Below are positions 7,063 through 14,181 of a DNA stretch of 23,874 bases, piece by piece; position 1 is the stretch's first letter; each line of letters starts with the position of its first letter. The DNA is taken from the NCBI GenBank assembly GCA_034665745.1, contig JAXDJJ010000087.1, forward strand, positions 1 to 23,874. Direction: 5' to 3'. This DNA comes from JAXDJJ01 sp034665745. GTDB lineage: Bacteria > Actinomycetota > CADDZG01 > WHSQ01. Under the pieces are notes generated by a model. That model made no database searches. It was not told where the DNA came from and saw only the letters and a program-made list of their open reading frames with translations. A program made the translations under genes and the position numbers.

Positions 7063-8697
7063 CTACCGTCGGTGGTGCCTGTGCTTCTTCGGTGGTTCCA
7101 CCGTCGAGAACCGTGACCTGAACACCGGCCCGGCATTGCCGAGGACATCGGTCACCGGCCGGACCACCACCGTGAACGTCTCGCCCTTCTTCAGCGTGAA
7201 CGTCGGATTGAACTTCAGCACGAATCCGCCCTTGCGTACCAACCTGCCCGGGATGCGTTGTCCGTTGCGGTAGATCGAGATCGTTTGGTCGTTGACGCTG
7301 GCCGCATCGACGAACTCGTCGAACGATGCGCGGATCGTCACGAACGGGCTGATCCCGGTCGCACCTGGGCCGGGCACGATCCCAGTCACGTGGGGGCCGC
7401 GTGAGTCGGCGGTGGCCCAGATCGGTGCGGACTCGATCCCCTGGCCGCTATCGACCCCAACAGGGGCGACCGCGTAACGGTAGGTCTCGTCGTTGACGGT
7501 GTCGGCATCCTCGTAGCTCGTGACTTCTCCGGTCAGCTCGGCGATCGCCTTGTAGTCGTAGCCGGCCTTGGCCCGGTAGAGGACCCATCCGGTAGCTCCT
7601 TCGACCGCCTGCCAGGTGACGGCGATGACCCCGCCCTGCTCTTGAGCGGCAGCGGGGCGGAGGGGCCGTGGGGGGCCGGACAGCACGAACCGCCCCAGGA
7701 CATAGCGGTGATCCGAGTACTGGAAGTTGTCGGGGTCGAGCCACCCGGGGTGGTCCGCATGGGCCTCGGCGACCTGGGCCCCCGACGCGAAGATGTAGTC
7801 GATCCTCGACCGGCGAACACCTTCCGTGCCGTTACAGGTCGTGACCCTGGCTGGATGTTGGTAGGTCCACTCGTCGAGCATCGACAACGACCTCGCCCGG
7901 TGGAACGACTGGACCGCATCCTCATATGGGCGGTCTCCATCCGCGGGGGCGGTGAGCAGCGACCACCATCTGGCCGGCTCTCCTTGTTCGTACGGGTCGC
8001 ATTCGTAAGGCTGGATCGTCGGCCGGAAGTTGAAGTCACCTGCGGCGAACGCGGCCCCCGGTTCGTGTTCGAGCTGAGCGCGAACTTCCTCGACGTTCTT
8101 AACGAGACAATCGCTGATGCCGGACACGCTGTAGTCGCGTGAGAGATGTATGCCGATCAAAGTGAATATCGAGCCGGTGCTGACCTCTTTGAACCGCGCC
8201 ATCGGGTACTGACGGTTCAAACGCGGCTTGTCGGAAGCTTCGTCGTTCAGACATACATCGTCGACGAGCTGGACATTGCCTTGCAGCTCGACCGTGCGTG
8301 TGTTCACGACGAACGCACCCTGAACGTCGGGGGGGCCGATGATCTCGTAGGGCTCATCGAACCTCTCGCGCATCAGTTTCCCGAAGACCTCGAGGTTCGT
8401 TTCGCGGAACTCGGTGATGACGGCGACGTCCGGTGCGATGACCGCCCCCTGGGTCCCGCCGTTGAATGCCAAGGGACGGAAACGGAACGCACGTGCGAGC
8501 CCGATGAGGGCTTCGAACAGCTTCAGTCCAAGGATCTCGTTCTGGCGCGCGTTGACGGCCGCGATCGAGATCTGGCCCGGCGGCGACGACTTAACCGGGG
8601 GCCGGTTTGCGAACGTCGTGGTCGCGCCGGATGCGCCCGACGCGAGCGCGACGGACAACACAGCGGAAGCTGCGCAAGCAGCGATGACCCTCCTCAT
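7063..8697 (-). CDS. Exported endonuclease/exonuclease/phosphatase-fold protein with FN3 and Ig-like domains
   Basis: A 544-residue exported protein. Residues 1-25 form a signal peptide ending in GASGA. Residues about 43-340 are an EEP-fold domain (DNase I, sphingomyelinase and inositol phosphatase superfamily), with the catalytic set visible: TEF (Glu97), GIHL (His184), GDFN (220-223), SRID (297-300) and SDH (328-330). About 345-430 is a fibronectin type III-like domain, and about 434-535 a bacterial Ig-like (SbsA/Big_5-type) domain with a basic KKHRHHRR end. The substrate cannot be told. The start at 8697 has AAGGAG just upstream and directly precedes the signal peptide; an ATG 33 nt earlier is less likely. 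It follows the phosphoesterase gene by 50 nt and probably shares its transcript. Confidence 0.82.
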   Translation of the reverse strand: MRRVIAACAASAVLSVALASGASGATTTFANRPPVKSSPPGQISIAAVNARQNEILGLKLFEALIGLARAFRFRPLAFNGGTQGAVIAPDVAVITEFRETNLEVFGKLMRERFDEPYEIIGPPDVQGAFVVNTRTVELQGNVQLVDDVCLNDEASDKPRLNRQYPMARFKEVSTGSIFTLIGIHLSRDYSVSGISDCLVKNVEEVRAQLEHEPGAAFAAGDFNFRPTIQPYECDPYEQGEPARWWSLLTAPADGDRPYEDAVQSFHRARSLSMLDEWTYQHPARVTTCNGTEGVRRSRIDYIFASGAQVAEAHADHPGWLDPDNFQYSDHRYVLGRFVLSGPPRPLRPAAAQEQGGVIAVTWQAVEGATGWVLYRAKAGYDYKAIAELTGEVTSYEDADTVNDETYRYAVAPVGVDSGQGIESAPIWATADSRGPHVTGIVPGPGATGISPFVTIRASFDEFVDAASVNDQTISIYRNGQRIPGRLVRKGGFVLKFNPTFTLKKGETFTVVVRPVTDVLGNAGPVFRSRFSTVEPPKKHRHHRR

Positions 8698-8747
8698 GGC
8701 TCCTTCAAGATAAGCGAGATGCGTCGGCACAACGAGCAGACCAAGCC

Positions 8748-9614
8748 TTACGTGCTGCGCGACCCGATCTCGAGCAACGTCACTTCAGGTCTGCAGTTGA
8801 AGCGGATCGGAGAGAACTTGCCGGTGCCGAGTCCCGGACTCACGTGCAGGAAACCGCCGCCGATCTGATGTAGTCCACCGGCTAATGCAGACGGGAGAGA
8901 CGAGTTCGTCACCAGCGCGCCGATCCCCGGCACCCGCACCTGTCCGCCGTGTGTGTGGCCACTGACGACGAGATCGAATCCGTTCAGCACCCATTCCGAA
9001 ACGACGTCGGGCGAGTGCGCGAGACCGATCGCAAGCACTTCGTCACGAGCGCGCTCGATGTGGGTCGTGTCGTGCTTATTCAGGTAAGGGTCGTCGACCC
9101 CGGCGAGCCGGATGGTCCCGGCCGGTGAGTGGAGATGGTGTGTCCGGTTGGTCAAAGACACCCATCCGTCCATCTGCAAGCTCTGCTCGAGCGCCTTGGT
9201 GTCGGCGGTGGTTGAGGGCGGGACGACGGCTCGGTAGTCACCGAAGTACTTGAAGAAACTCCGGAACCTCGTCTGGTAGTAGTCGTGTGACCCGAGTACG
9301 TAGAAGCGGCCGAGCCGCGCCGGAAGATCGTTCAACAGTCTCGTTATCGGCGTGATCCCAGAGTTGTCGTCGATCAGATCGCCCGTCGCGAGAACGATGT
9401 CTGGGATCGCGATTCGGCCCGGGATGGTCTTGAGGAACCGGATCAACGCGTGGTTGTGCGCGACGAGATGTGTATCGGAGATATGTAGCACCGTCAGGCG
9501 CGGAACCGGACGTTCGAGTTGGACCTTTAGATGCTTGATGCGGAACAAGCGAGCCTCGAGGAACGGGTAACCGGCAACTCCGGCCGCCGCAAGTAAGGCA
9601 TAGAGAGGTTGCAT
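8748..9614 (-). CDS. Calcineurin-like metallophosphoesterase (YkuE type)
   Basis: A 288-residue binuclear metal phosphoesterase. Family motifs in order: ISDTHL (Asp47, His49), TGDLIDD (77-83), GSHDYY (108-113, Ser where GNHD has Asn), His200 in AHSPD and SGHTHGGQ (218-225). A short hydrophobic N-terminus (LYALLAAAGVAGYPFL) suggests membrane attachment with the catalytic domain beyond it, as in YkuE-type proteins, some of which act on envelope lipids. The substrate here is unknown. The gene begins 21 nt from the divergent SpoIIE-type gene. The start has no Shine-Dalgarno but has TATCCT 7 nt upstream, so a leaderless message is likely. It is probably co-transcribed with the EEP gene. Confidence 0.88.
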   Translation of the reverse strand: MQPLYALLAAAGVAGYPFLEARLFRIKHLKVQLERPVPRLTVLHISDTHLVAHNHALIRFLKTIPGRIAIPDIVLATGDLIDDNSGITPITRLLNDLPARLGRFYVLGSHDYYQTRFRSFFKYFGDYRAVVPPSTTADTKALEQSLQMDGWVSLTNRTHHLHSPAGTIRLAGVDDPYLNKHDTTHIERARDEVLAIGLAHSPDVVSEWVLNGFDLVVSGHTHGGQVRVPGIGALVTNSSLPSALAGGLHQIGGGFLHVSPGLGTGKFSPIRFNCRPEVTLLEIGSRST

Positions 9615-9621
9615 GCGGTCG

Positions 9622-9629
9622 AGGATACT
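9622..9629. promoter_or_regulatory. Overlapping divergent -10 elements
   Basis: The 21-nt gap between divergent starts contains AGGATACT. On the minus strand it reads TATCCT (9627-9622), 7 nt before ATG 9614; on the plus strand it reads GATACT (9624-9629), 6 nt before GTG 9636. Both spacings suit leaderless transcripts. No -35 sequence was identified. Confidence 0.45.
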
Positions 9630-9635
9630 TAGCCG

Positions 9636-11183
9636 GTGAAGTTGTCCCTACGTTGGAAGATCGCCGGCGGCTTCGGTGTGTTGGTTGCGTTGATCCTTGC
9701 CCTGAGCTGGATCACGTTCTCGCTGTTCGGCTCCCTTCGGAGCGTTCAACGCAAGGTCTTCGACGACGCGTTGCCGGGGCTGATCGCGGTCGACGAGATC
9801 GTGCGCTCCTACACCGCGCAGTCGGCAGCGGTGCGTGGCTACCTGATCGGGAGCCAGGGAGAGCTCCTCGCGCAGTACCACGCAGAGGTTGACGTCACCG
9901 ATTTCTGGGAGGAGCGCGGCCGCGCTCTCTTCAATGCTCGTGAAGAGCGGGACCTGCTTAGTCAGCTCGTCGAGGCGGGTGGGTCGTTCCAAGGCCTCGT
10001 CGATGAACAGGTCATCCCCTTGGCGGAAGACGGGAACCGCTCGCAAGCGTTCCGGGTGCTCGGTCAGGAAGGCACCCCTTTGATCTCGGAGATCGAACGC
10101 TTGGGCAGTTTGCTCCGTGACACCCAGGACCGGGTCGTGGCGACGACGCAAGAAGGTGTTCGGACCCGCTCGAACCAGACGGTGATCATCTTGCTTGTCG
10201 TAACGATCGCGATCGTGTTGTTGGGATTGCTGCTGGCCGTTGTGCTCCCGCGTCGGCTCGTCGCGAACCTCTCGAAACTTGTCGAGGCAACGCGCGCGAT
10301 CGGGCGAGGTGACCTCGATCAACAGATCGACATCAGGTCCGGGGACGAGGTCGAGGAGCTTGCTGTGCGCTTGGGCGAGATGCAGTCGGGTCTCAAGCGA
10401 CTCCAGCAACTCGCGTTGCAGGATCGCGAGCTTGAGATCGCGGCCTCGATCCAGCGCAACCTCTTGCAACGCTCGGTCCCCGAGATCCCGGGTGTCCATC
10501 TCGTACCGATGCAACGTCAGGCGAACCTGGTCGGTGGCGACTGGTACGACGTCGACGCTCACGAGAACATCATCACCGTCGCCGTTGGGGATGCGTCGGG
10601 GAAGGGGATCGGAGCCGCCCTCATGGCGACGGTCGCGCTTTCGGCCCTACGTGCAGAGCGCGCATCCGGCGCAACGCCCAAGATGATCGTGGACCGCGCC
10701 AACTCGGCCCTCAGGGATGCGACCGACTCCGATTCGTTCACGACGATGCTCTACGTCACCCTCGACTGCCGGAGCGGCGAGTTGATCTACCTCAACATGG
10801 GTCACCCGGCCCCCTTCTTGCTCCGCCCCACGGTGGCCGACGGGTTGACCGCCCGTGGCTACTTCATGGAAGGCGCGCGGAACCGTGCGGTGGGTTGGTT
10901 CGAGGACCCCGGCTACCAGGAAACGATGGTCAAGCTCGATCCTGGAGACCGGGTGATCCTGTTCACGGATGGTTTCCTCGAAGCGAAATCGGCCGATGGC
11001 GAGGTCTTCGGCGACCATCGGCTGGCGGCCGCTCTCACGAAGCTTGCTCCCCTGGGAACCGACGTCATCGCCGAGGAGCTGGTGCGGGAGGTCGAATCGT
11101 TCGCAGCCGGTAAGCTCGATGACGACCTGACGATGCTGGTACTCGAGTTCCGAGGAGATCCACAGTGGCGCAGCAAAAGATAG
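9636..11183 (+). CDS. Membrane sensor PP2C-type phosphatase (HAMP + SpoIIE domain)
   Basis: A 515-residue sensor phosphatase of the RsbU/SpoIIE type, which dephosphorylates anti-sigma-factor antagonists in partner-switching systems. TM1 is about residues 11-32 and a helical extracytoplasmic sensor follows (about 35-180). TM2 is about 183-204, HAMP about 205-258 and a short coiled region about 258-275. The SpoIIE phosphatase domain (about 275-510) carries GGDWYD (300-305), GDASGKGIGAA (318-328), NMGHPAP, FTDGFLE and a final DDLTM, so the metal-binding aspartates are present. GTG 9636 starts the basic KLSLRWK before TM1 and looks leaderless. The 3' end overlaps the STAS gene by 19 nt, which identifies the likely substrate. 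The sensed signal is unknown. Confidence 0.92.
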   Translation: MKLSLRWKIAGGFGVLVALILALSWITFSLFGSLRSVQRKVFDDALPGLIAVDEIVRSYTAQSAAVRGYLIGSQGELLAQYHAEVDVTDFWEERGRALFNAREERDLLSQLVEAGGSFQGLVDEQVIPLAEDGNRSQAFRVLGQEGTPLISEIERLGSLLRDTQDRVVATTQEGVRTRSNQTVIILLVVTIAIVLLGLLLAVVLPRRLVANLSKLVEATRAIGRGDLDQQIDIRSGDEVEELAVRLGEMQSGLKRLQQLALQDRELEIAASIQRNLLQRSVPEIPGVHLVPMQRQANLVGGDWYDVDAHENIITVAVGDASGKGIGAALMATVALSALRAERASGATPKMIVDRANSALRDATDSDSFTTMLYVTLDCRSGELIYLNMGHPAPFLLRPTVADGLTARGYFMEGARNRAVGWFEDPGYQETMVKLDPGDRVILFTDGFLEAKSADGEVFGDHRLAAALTKLAPLGTDVIAEELVREVESFAAGKLDDDLTMLVLEFRGDPQWRSKR

Positions 11184-11521
11184 ATATCCAGGTTTCCGAC
11201 CAGGATCAGTACAAGGTCCTGCGGCCGGAGGGGGACCTCGACGTGTACACCGTGGGGTCGCTGCGCGATGCCCTCGGGTCGATCGTCGAAGAGGACTCTC
11301 CACGGGTCGTGGTCGACCTCGACTCCGTGCCGTTCATGGATTCGTCGGGCCTCGGCGCCCTGATGGGTGGTGTTCGGCGGCTGCGCGAGGCGGGCGGCGA
11401 CTTGGCCATCTCGTGCACGCGCGAGCAACACCTCAAGCTGTTCACGATCACCGGGTTCGGCGAGGGCGTATCGATCGCCCCCACGGTCGAAGAAGCCGCT
11501 AAGGGCTTCAGGAACGAGTAG
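11165..11521 (+). CDS. STAS-domain anti-sigma-factor antagonist (SpoIIAA/RsbV-like)
   Basis: A 118-residue single STAS domain. The phosphorylation loop FMDSSGLGAL (residues 57-66) holds the serines that partner kinases modify, and GDLDVYTVGSLRDAL near the N-terminus is typical of bacterial antagonists. When dephosphorylated, such proteins release a sigma factor from its anti-sigma kinase. The gene overlaps the phosphatase gene by 19 nt, so they are co-transcribed and probably coupled; GAGGAG precedes GTG 11165 by 7-8 nt. No RsbW-like kinase or sigma factor gene is in the window, so the downstream partner must be elsewhere. Confidence 0.92.
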   Translation: MAQQKIDIQVSDQDQYKVLRPEGDLDVYTVGSLRDALGSIVEEDSPRVVVDLDSVPFMDSSGLGALMGGVRRLREAGGDLAISCTREQHLKLFTITGFGEGVSIAPTVEEAAKGFRNE

Positions 11522-11650
11522 CTAGACCTCTTCCTTCTTTTCGTCGTCGTCCCTCGAGCGCGCCCGCTTGATGGTCGCGACCAGCAGCATCGCGAACACC
11601 GCCACCAGCGCGGAGGTTACGGACACGAGGATCAATTGAGCCGAAGTCAT
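11522..11650 (-). CDS. 42-residue single-helix membrane peptide
   Basis: A short open frame of 42 codons plus TAG. The product starts MTSAQLILVSVTSALVAVF, continues AMLLVATIKRARS and ends with a charged tail of Asp, Glu and Lys (DDDEKKEEV). That is one membrane helix (about residues 5-27), positive residues straight after it and an acidic cytoplasmic end, a coherent topology for a small membrane protein. Its stop abuts the STAS stop codon tail to tail, and its ATG is 27 nt from the divergent copD-like start. TACACT (11667-11662) lies 11 nt upstream, so the leader would be very short. I do not recognise the family. Chance is possible at this length, but the gene exactly fills an otherwise unused gap. 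Confidence 0.55.
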   Translation of the reverse strand: MTSAQLILVSVTSALVAVFAMLLVATIKRARSRDDDEKKEEV

Positions 11651-11660
11651 CGAAGGTGCT

Positions 11661-11667
11661 TAGTGTA
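11661..11667. promoter_or_regulatory. Overlapping divergent -10 elements between the small membrane peptide and copD
   Basis: TAGTGTA reads TAGTGT on the plus strand (11661-11666, 11 nt before ATG 11678) and TACACT on the minus strand (11667-11662, 11 nt before ATG 11650). Both fit TANNNT. The 27-nt gap leaves no room for separate promoters. Confidence 0.45.
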
Positions 11668-11677
11668 GGGCTACCAA

Positions 11678-12715
11678 ATGGGCTTCGAAGAGACCTTCCG
11701 GGACATCGCATTCACCTGTGTGCGCTTCCTCGCGTTCAGTGCCCACGCGTTCTTGTTCGGGGCCCCCGTAGTGATCCTCCTCGTATTGAGGCCTGCGTTC
11801 GCCGCTCTTGACCCCGAGTCGTGGGCCGAGGGCAGGGCACGCCTAGCAAGCCGTCTCGAAGGCGTGGTCCAGTCCGCTTTCGTGGCCTCGGCGATTGCTA
11901 CGGCGATGGCGATCGCGCTCCAGGCGGTCCTCGTGGCGGAGCTCAATGATGGTGACCTGTCGTCACCCTCGTTCATGTCGGTGTTCTCGAACACGTTCGG
12001 ACAGTGGCACCTATTCCGCTATCCCTTGTTGGCCGGATTGCTAGTGCTGCTGTCGGGCAAGGTGCGGCAGTGGTCGTTGCAGTCCGAAGGTGGAGCGGCA
12101 CGCTCCTGGTGGGCCGGTTGGCTCTTGTTGGCGATGGGATTGTTGGCGACCCACAGCTTCACCGGCCATGCCGCGGTGTCGTCGCCACGCGCCTTGGGCT
12201 TGTTGAACGACATGGTGCACCTAGCGTTCGGGTCGGTGTGGTTCGCCGGCATCGTGATCCTTGCGGTGTTGTTGCCCGATGCGTGGCGACGCAAAGATGA
12301 CGCCGAGCGTCTGGATCTCCTCGGCCCGGTCGTGTCCCGCTTCTCGAAGGTGGCCCTCGTATCGATAACGATCGTTGCGATCACGGGCACGTTGAACGCC
12401 CTGCTGGACGTTGCGCATCTCAACGACATGATCGATTCGCCTTATGGCATCACGCTCACCGTGAAGATCGTGTTCTTCCTCGGCATCCTTGCTCTGGGAG
12501 GGATCAACCACTTCTTCCTTACGAAGCGTTTGGAAGCGGGAGCCAGAGATCCGCGCGCCGGTTCGGCTCAGCGATTCTTCAGGATGACGATCGCGTTCGA
12601 GCTAGCGATCGCGATAACGATCATGGGCGTTACAGGGTGGTTGACCGGTCAGGCGAAGACGAAGCAGGCTGAGCTGCCGACGGGGAGCCCGATCAGCTCG
12701 GGCTCGACACCCTAA
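11678..12715 (+). CDS. CopD-family copper resistance/import membrane protein
   Basis: A 345-residue polytopic membrane protein of the CopD family, which is linked to copper uptake or tolerance and usually works with periplasmic CopC. About eight hydrophobic helices are visible. Family features include THSFTGHAA, the NDMVHLAFGSVWFAGIVIL segment with its conserved His-Trp pattern, and VSRFSKVALVSITIVAITGTLN, whose FS-A-TG pattern is typical of the CopD domain. No Shine-Dalgarno precedes ATG 11678; a -10-like TAGTGT lies 11 nt upstream. The 3' end overlaps the convergent CopC-like gene by 23 nt, so the two genes face each other rather than forming an operon. The copper role is inferred from the family and the neighbour. 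Confidence 0.83.
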   Translation: MGFEETFRDIAFTCVRFLAFSAHAFLFGAPVVILLVLRPAFAALDPESWAEGRARLASRLEGVVQSAFVASAIATAMAIALQAVLVAELNDGDLSSPSFMSVFSNTFGQWHLFRYPLLAGLLVLLSGKVRQWSLQSEGGAARSWWAGWLLLAMGLLATHSFTGHAAVSSPRALGLLNDMVHLAFGSVWFAGIVILAVLLPDAWRRKDDAERLDLLGPVVSRFSKVALVSITIVAITGTLNALLDVAHLNDMIDSPYGITLTVKIVFFLGILALGGINHFFLTKRLEAGARDPRAGSAQRFFRMTIAFELAIAITIMGVTGWLTGQAKTKQAELPTGSPISSGSTP

Positions 12716-13556
12716 GGACCCAGCCCCCGAGTAATCCCATGAGGACCGCGAGACCGAGCGCGAGCACGACGCTCGAGCCGGCAGGGAGCTCGGTCGAGAT
12801 GGGATTTCCCCCAGCGGCTTGAACGTTCCCGTTCCCGTTCCCGTTGCCGTTGTTGCCCTTACCGGTCCCATGGTTCATGTGCTTCATGTTTTTCATACCG
12901 TTCTTCTTGTGGTTCATGTTCATGTGCTTCATGTGCCCGCCGGACATGTCCATGTGACCCATGCTCGAGTGGGCTCCGGATCCGGATCCGTGTCCCGACA
13001 TCCCCGAGTGGTCCATGTGCATGCCGCCACCGCTGTGACCATCGTGACTTCCGCCACCGCCGTGGCCGCTGTGGTCGCCCGATCCTCCGTGGCCGCCATG
13101 CCCGCCCATGTGCATGCCGCCGTGGCCTTCGTGCCCGCCCGCGCTCCCGTCACAGTTCGTGCCGCCGTGGACGATGAACTCGTAGGAGTCGGTCGTGGTG
13201 CCGGTGACTCCGGTCGCGACGTATTTCACTGTGTAGGTGCCTGCGTGCGGAGCATCGCCGAGCAGGACGTTGAGTTGGTTCATCGCAGGCCCGACGATCC
13301 GGGCCTTCCCATCGCTGACCGTGAGGCCACACTCGTCGATGACCTCCATGCCGGAATTCGCCTGGAGGGGCTCGGAGAATTCGACGGTCACGTCACCGGG
13401 AGGCTCGTGCATCTCGGCCCCCGCCTCGGGGTTGGTCGACAGGACGGTCGGGGCCGCAAGCGCAGGCGCAGCCATCCAGCCGACAAGGGCAAGGGCCAGG
13501 GCCGAAGCGCGCAGGACCAGGGAGATCCTCATAGATGGAAGGTTCGACGAGCCCAT
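12693..13556 (-). CDS. CopC-like secreted protein with His/Met-rich domain and C-terminal anchor
   Basis: A 287-residue exported protein. Signal peptide about residues 1-35 (ending PALA). Residues about 36-130 form a CopC-like beta domain (STNPEAGAEMHEPPGDVTVEFSEPL and AGTYTVKYV). The usual copper(II) ligands of CopC are missing: the mature N-terminus is APTVL instead of His-Ala, and the SADGH-type motif is replaced by GVTGTTTD. Residues 141-229 are Gly-rich with 19 His and 14 Met, a probable copper- or silver-binding region, followed by an Asn/Gly spacer and a C-terminal helix (about 262-281) that should anchor it in the membrane. AGGAGG 4 nt before ATG 13556 supports the start. Convergent overlap with copD. 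Confidence 0.85.
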   Translation of the reverse strand: MGSSNLPSMRISLVLRASALALALVGWMAAPALAAPTVLSTNPEAGAEMHEPPGDVTVEFSEPLQANSGMEVIDECGLTVSDGKARIVGPAMNQLNVLLGDAPHAGTYTVKYVATGVTGTTTDSYEFIVHGGTNCDGSAGGHEGHGGMHMGGHGGHGGSGDHSGHGGGGSHDGHSGGGMHMDHSGMSGHGSGSGAHSSMGHMDMSGGHMKHMNMNHKKNGMKNMKHMNHGTGKGNNGNGNGNGNVQAAGGNPISTELPAGSSVVLALGLAVLMGLLGGWVLRVSSPS

Positions 13557-13560
13557 AGTG

Positions 13561-13566
13561 CCTCCT
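13561..13566 (-). promoter_or_regulatory. Ribosome binding site of the CopC-like gene
   Basis: AGGAGG on the minus strand, 4 nt before ATG 13556. It favours this start over the in-frame ATG 24 nt downstream, which lacks a site. Confidence 0.7.
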
Positions 13567-13717
13567 GCGCCCCTGGCATGGGACGTAGGGGGAGCCTAGC
13601 GGGGCCTGAGGGCTAGTCGAGGGGGCCGGCGCTTGACCCGTTGTGACCATTCCTCCACCGCTAGAGGGGGTAGCCGCGAAAACCCCCGGGATGGGCTATC
13701 GGAATCTCTTGCTTCCA

Positions 13718-13758
13718 GGACTATCTTCCTGAGACCGATAGGACTAGTTTCCTAAGAC
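13718..13758 (+). repeat. Tandem 18-bp direct repeats upstream of the whiB-like gene
   Basis: GGACTATCTTCCTGAGAC (13718-13735) and GGACTAGTTTCCTAAGAC (13741-13758) agree at 15 of 18 positions, 23 bp apart. Each contains a TANNNT (TATCTT, TAGTTT), so they may be operator copies, tandem promoters or both. They lie 23-63 nt before the TTG start, in the 224-bp gap shared with the divergent CopC-like gene. Confidence 0.6.
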
Positions 13759-13766
13759 AAGTCCAG

Positions 13767-13772
13767 AGGAGG
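13767..13772 (+). promoter_or_regulatory. Ribosome binding site fixing the TTG start of the whiB-like gene
   Basis: AGGAGG 8 nt before TTG 13781. No other in-frame start lies near it, so it decides the rare TTG start. Confidence 0.75.
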
Positions 13773-13780
13773 GCTCGCGT

Positions 13781-14044
13781 TTGAACCTTGTAACGACCGA
13801 TCAAGACTGGCGTGCCGGTGGTCTGTGCTCCCAGTCAGATCCCGATCTCTTCTTCGCCGTGGGCGCCGTAGAGCACAAGCAAGCCAAGCGCATCTGCCGC
13901 TCCTGCCCCGTCCGTTCCGAATGCCTGACCTACGCGATGGACTCCCCGGTGGATCACGGCATCTGGGGGGGCCTCACCGAACGAGAGCGACGCCGCTGGC
14001 GCCGCAAAGCCGGCCCCGCCGGCTGGCGCTCCCTAGCCTCCTAA
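13781..14044 (+). CDS. WhiB-like iron-sulfur transcription regulator
   Basis: An 87-residue Wbl protein, a family confined to actinobacteria and their phages. The four cluster cysteines are Cys16, Cys39, Cys42 and Cys48 (C-X22-C-X2-C-X5-C), ligands of a [4Fe-4S] cluster that senses oxygen or nitric oxide. GIWGGLTERERRRWRRK provides the conserved turn and basic DNA-binding tail. Wbl proteins usually act by binding the housekeeping sigma factor. It starts with TTG behind AGGAGG. The subfamily cannot be assigned safely. In Mycobacterium tuberculosis the ArsA-like pair Rv3679-Rv3680 lies beside whiB4, and here an ArsA pair lies about 2 kb away, which hints at shared ancestry only. A hairpin terminator follows at 14110. 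Confidence 0.95.
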   Translation: MNLVTTDQDWRAGGLCSQSDPDLFFAVGAVEHKQAKRICRSCPVRSECLTYAMDSPVDHGIWGGLTERERRRWRRKAGPAGWRSLAS

Positions 14045-14109
14045 CCCCGCTCATCCGGGCGCTCGCTCCTTCACGACCACGCCCCTCTCTTACAGGTCCC
14101 TCTGAGATT

Positions 14110-14134
14110 GTTCGACGGAAGTGTCGAACTTTTT
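14110..14134 (+). terminator. Hairpin with T-tract after the whiB-like gene
   Basis: GTTCGAC (14110-14116) pairs with GTCGAAC (14123-14129) around a 6-nt loop and is followed by TTTTT (14130-14134). A third arm, GTTCGAAG, is at 14143-14150. The element could be the whiB terminator, an operator for the next gene, or both. Confidence 0.55.
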
Positions 14135-14175
14135 CACAGGCTGTTCGAAGGGATGTGTGTGTCACACCCGGGTCC

Positions 14176-14181
14176 TAGCCT
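14176..14181 (+). promoter_or_regulatory. -10 element, leaderless start of the Phd-like gene
   Basis: TAGCCT fits TANNNT and lies 6 nt before ATG 14188, with no Shine-Dalgarno between, the pattern of actinobacterial leaderless genes. Confidence 0.45.

Noticed and set aside
13734..13741. Sigma-28-like -10 (CCGATAG) upstream of whiB
   Set aside because: No TAAA/TCAA at the proper distance and the -10 match is partial.
14110..14150. LexA-type SOS box near the Phd-like gene
   Set aside because: The actinobacterial box is CGAAC-N4-GTTCG; here the facing arms are inverted or 13 nt apart.
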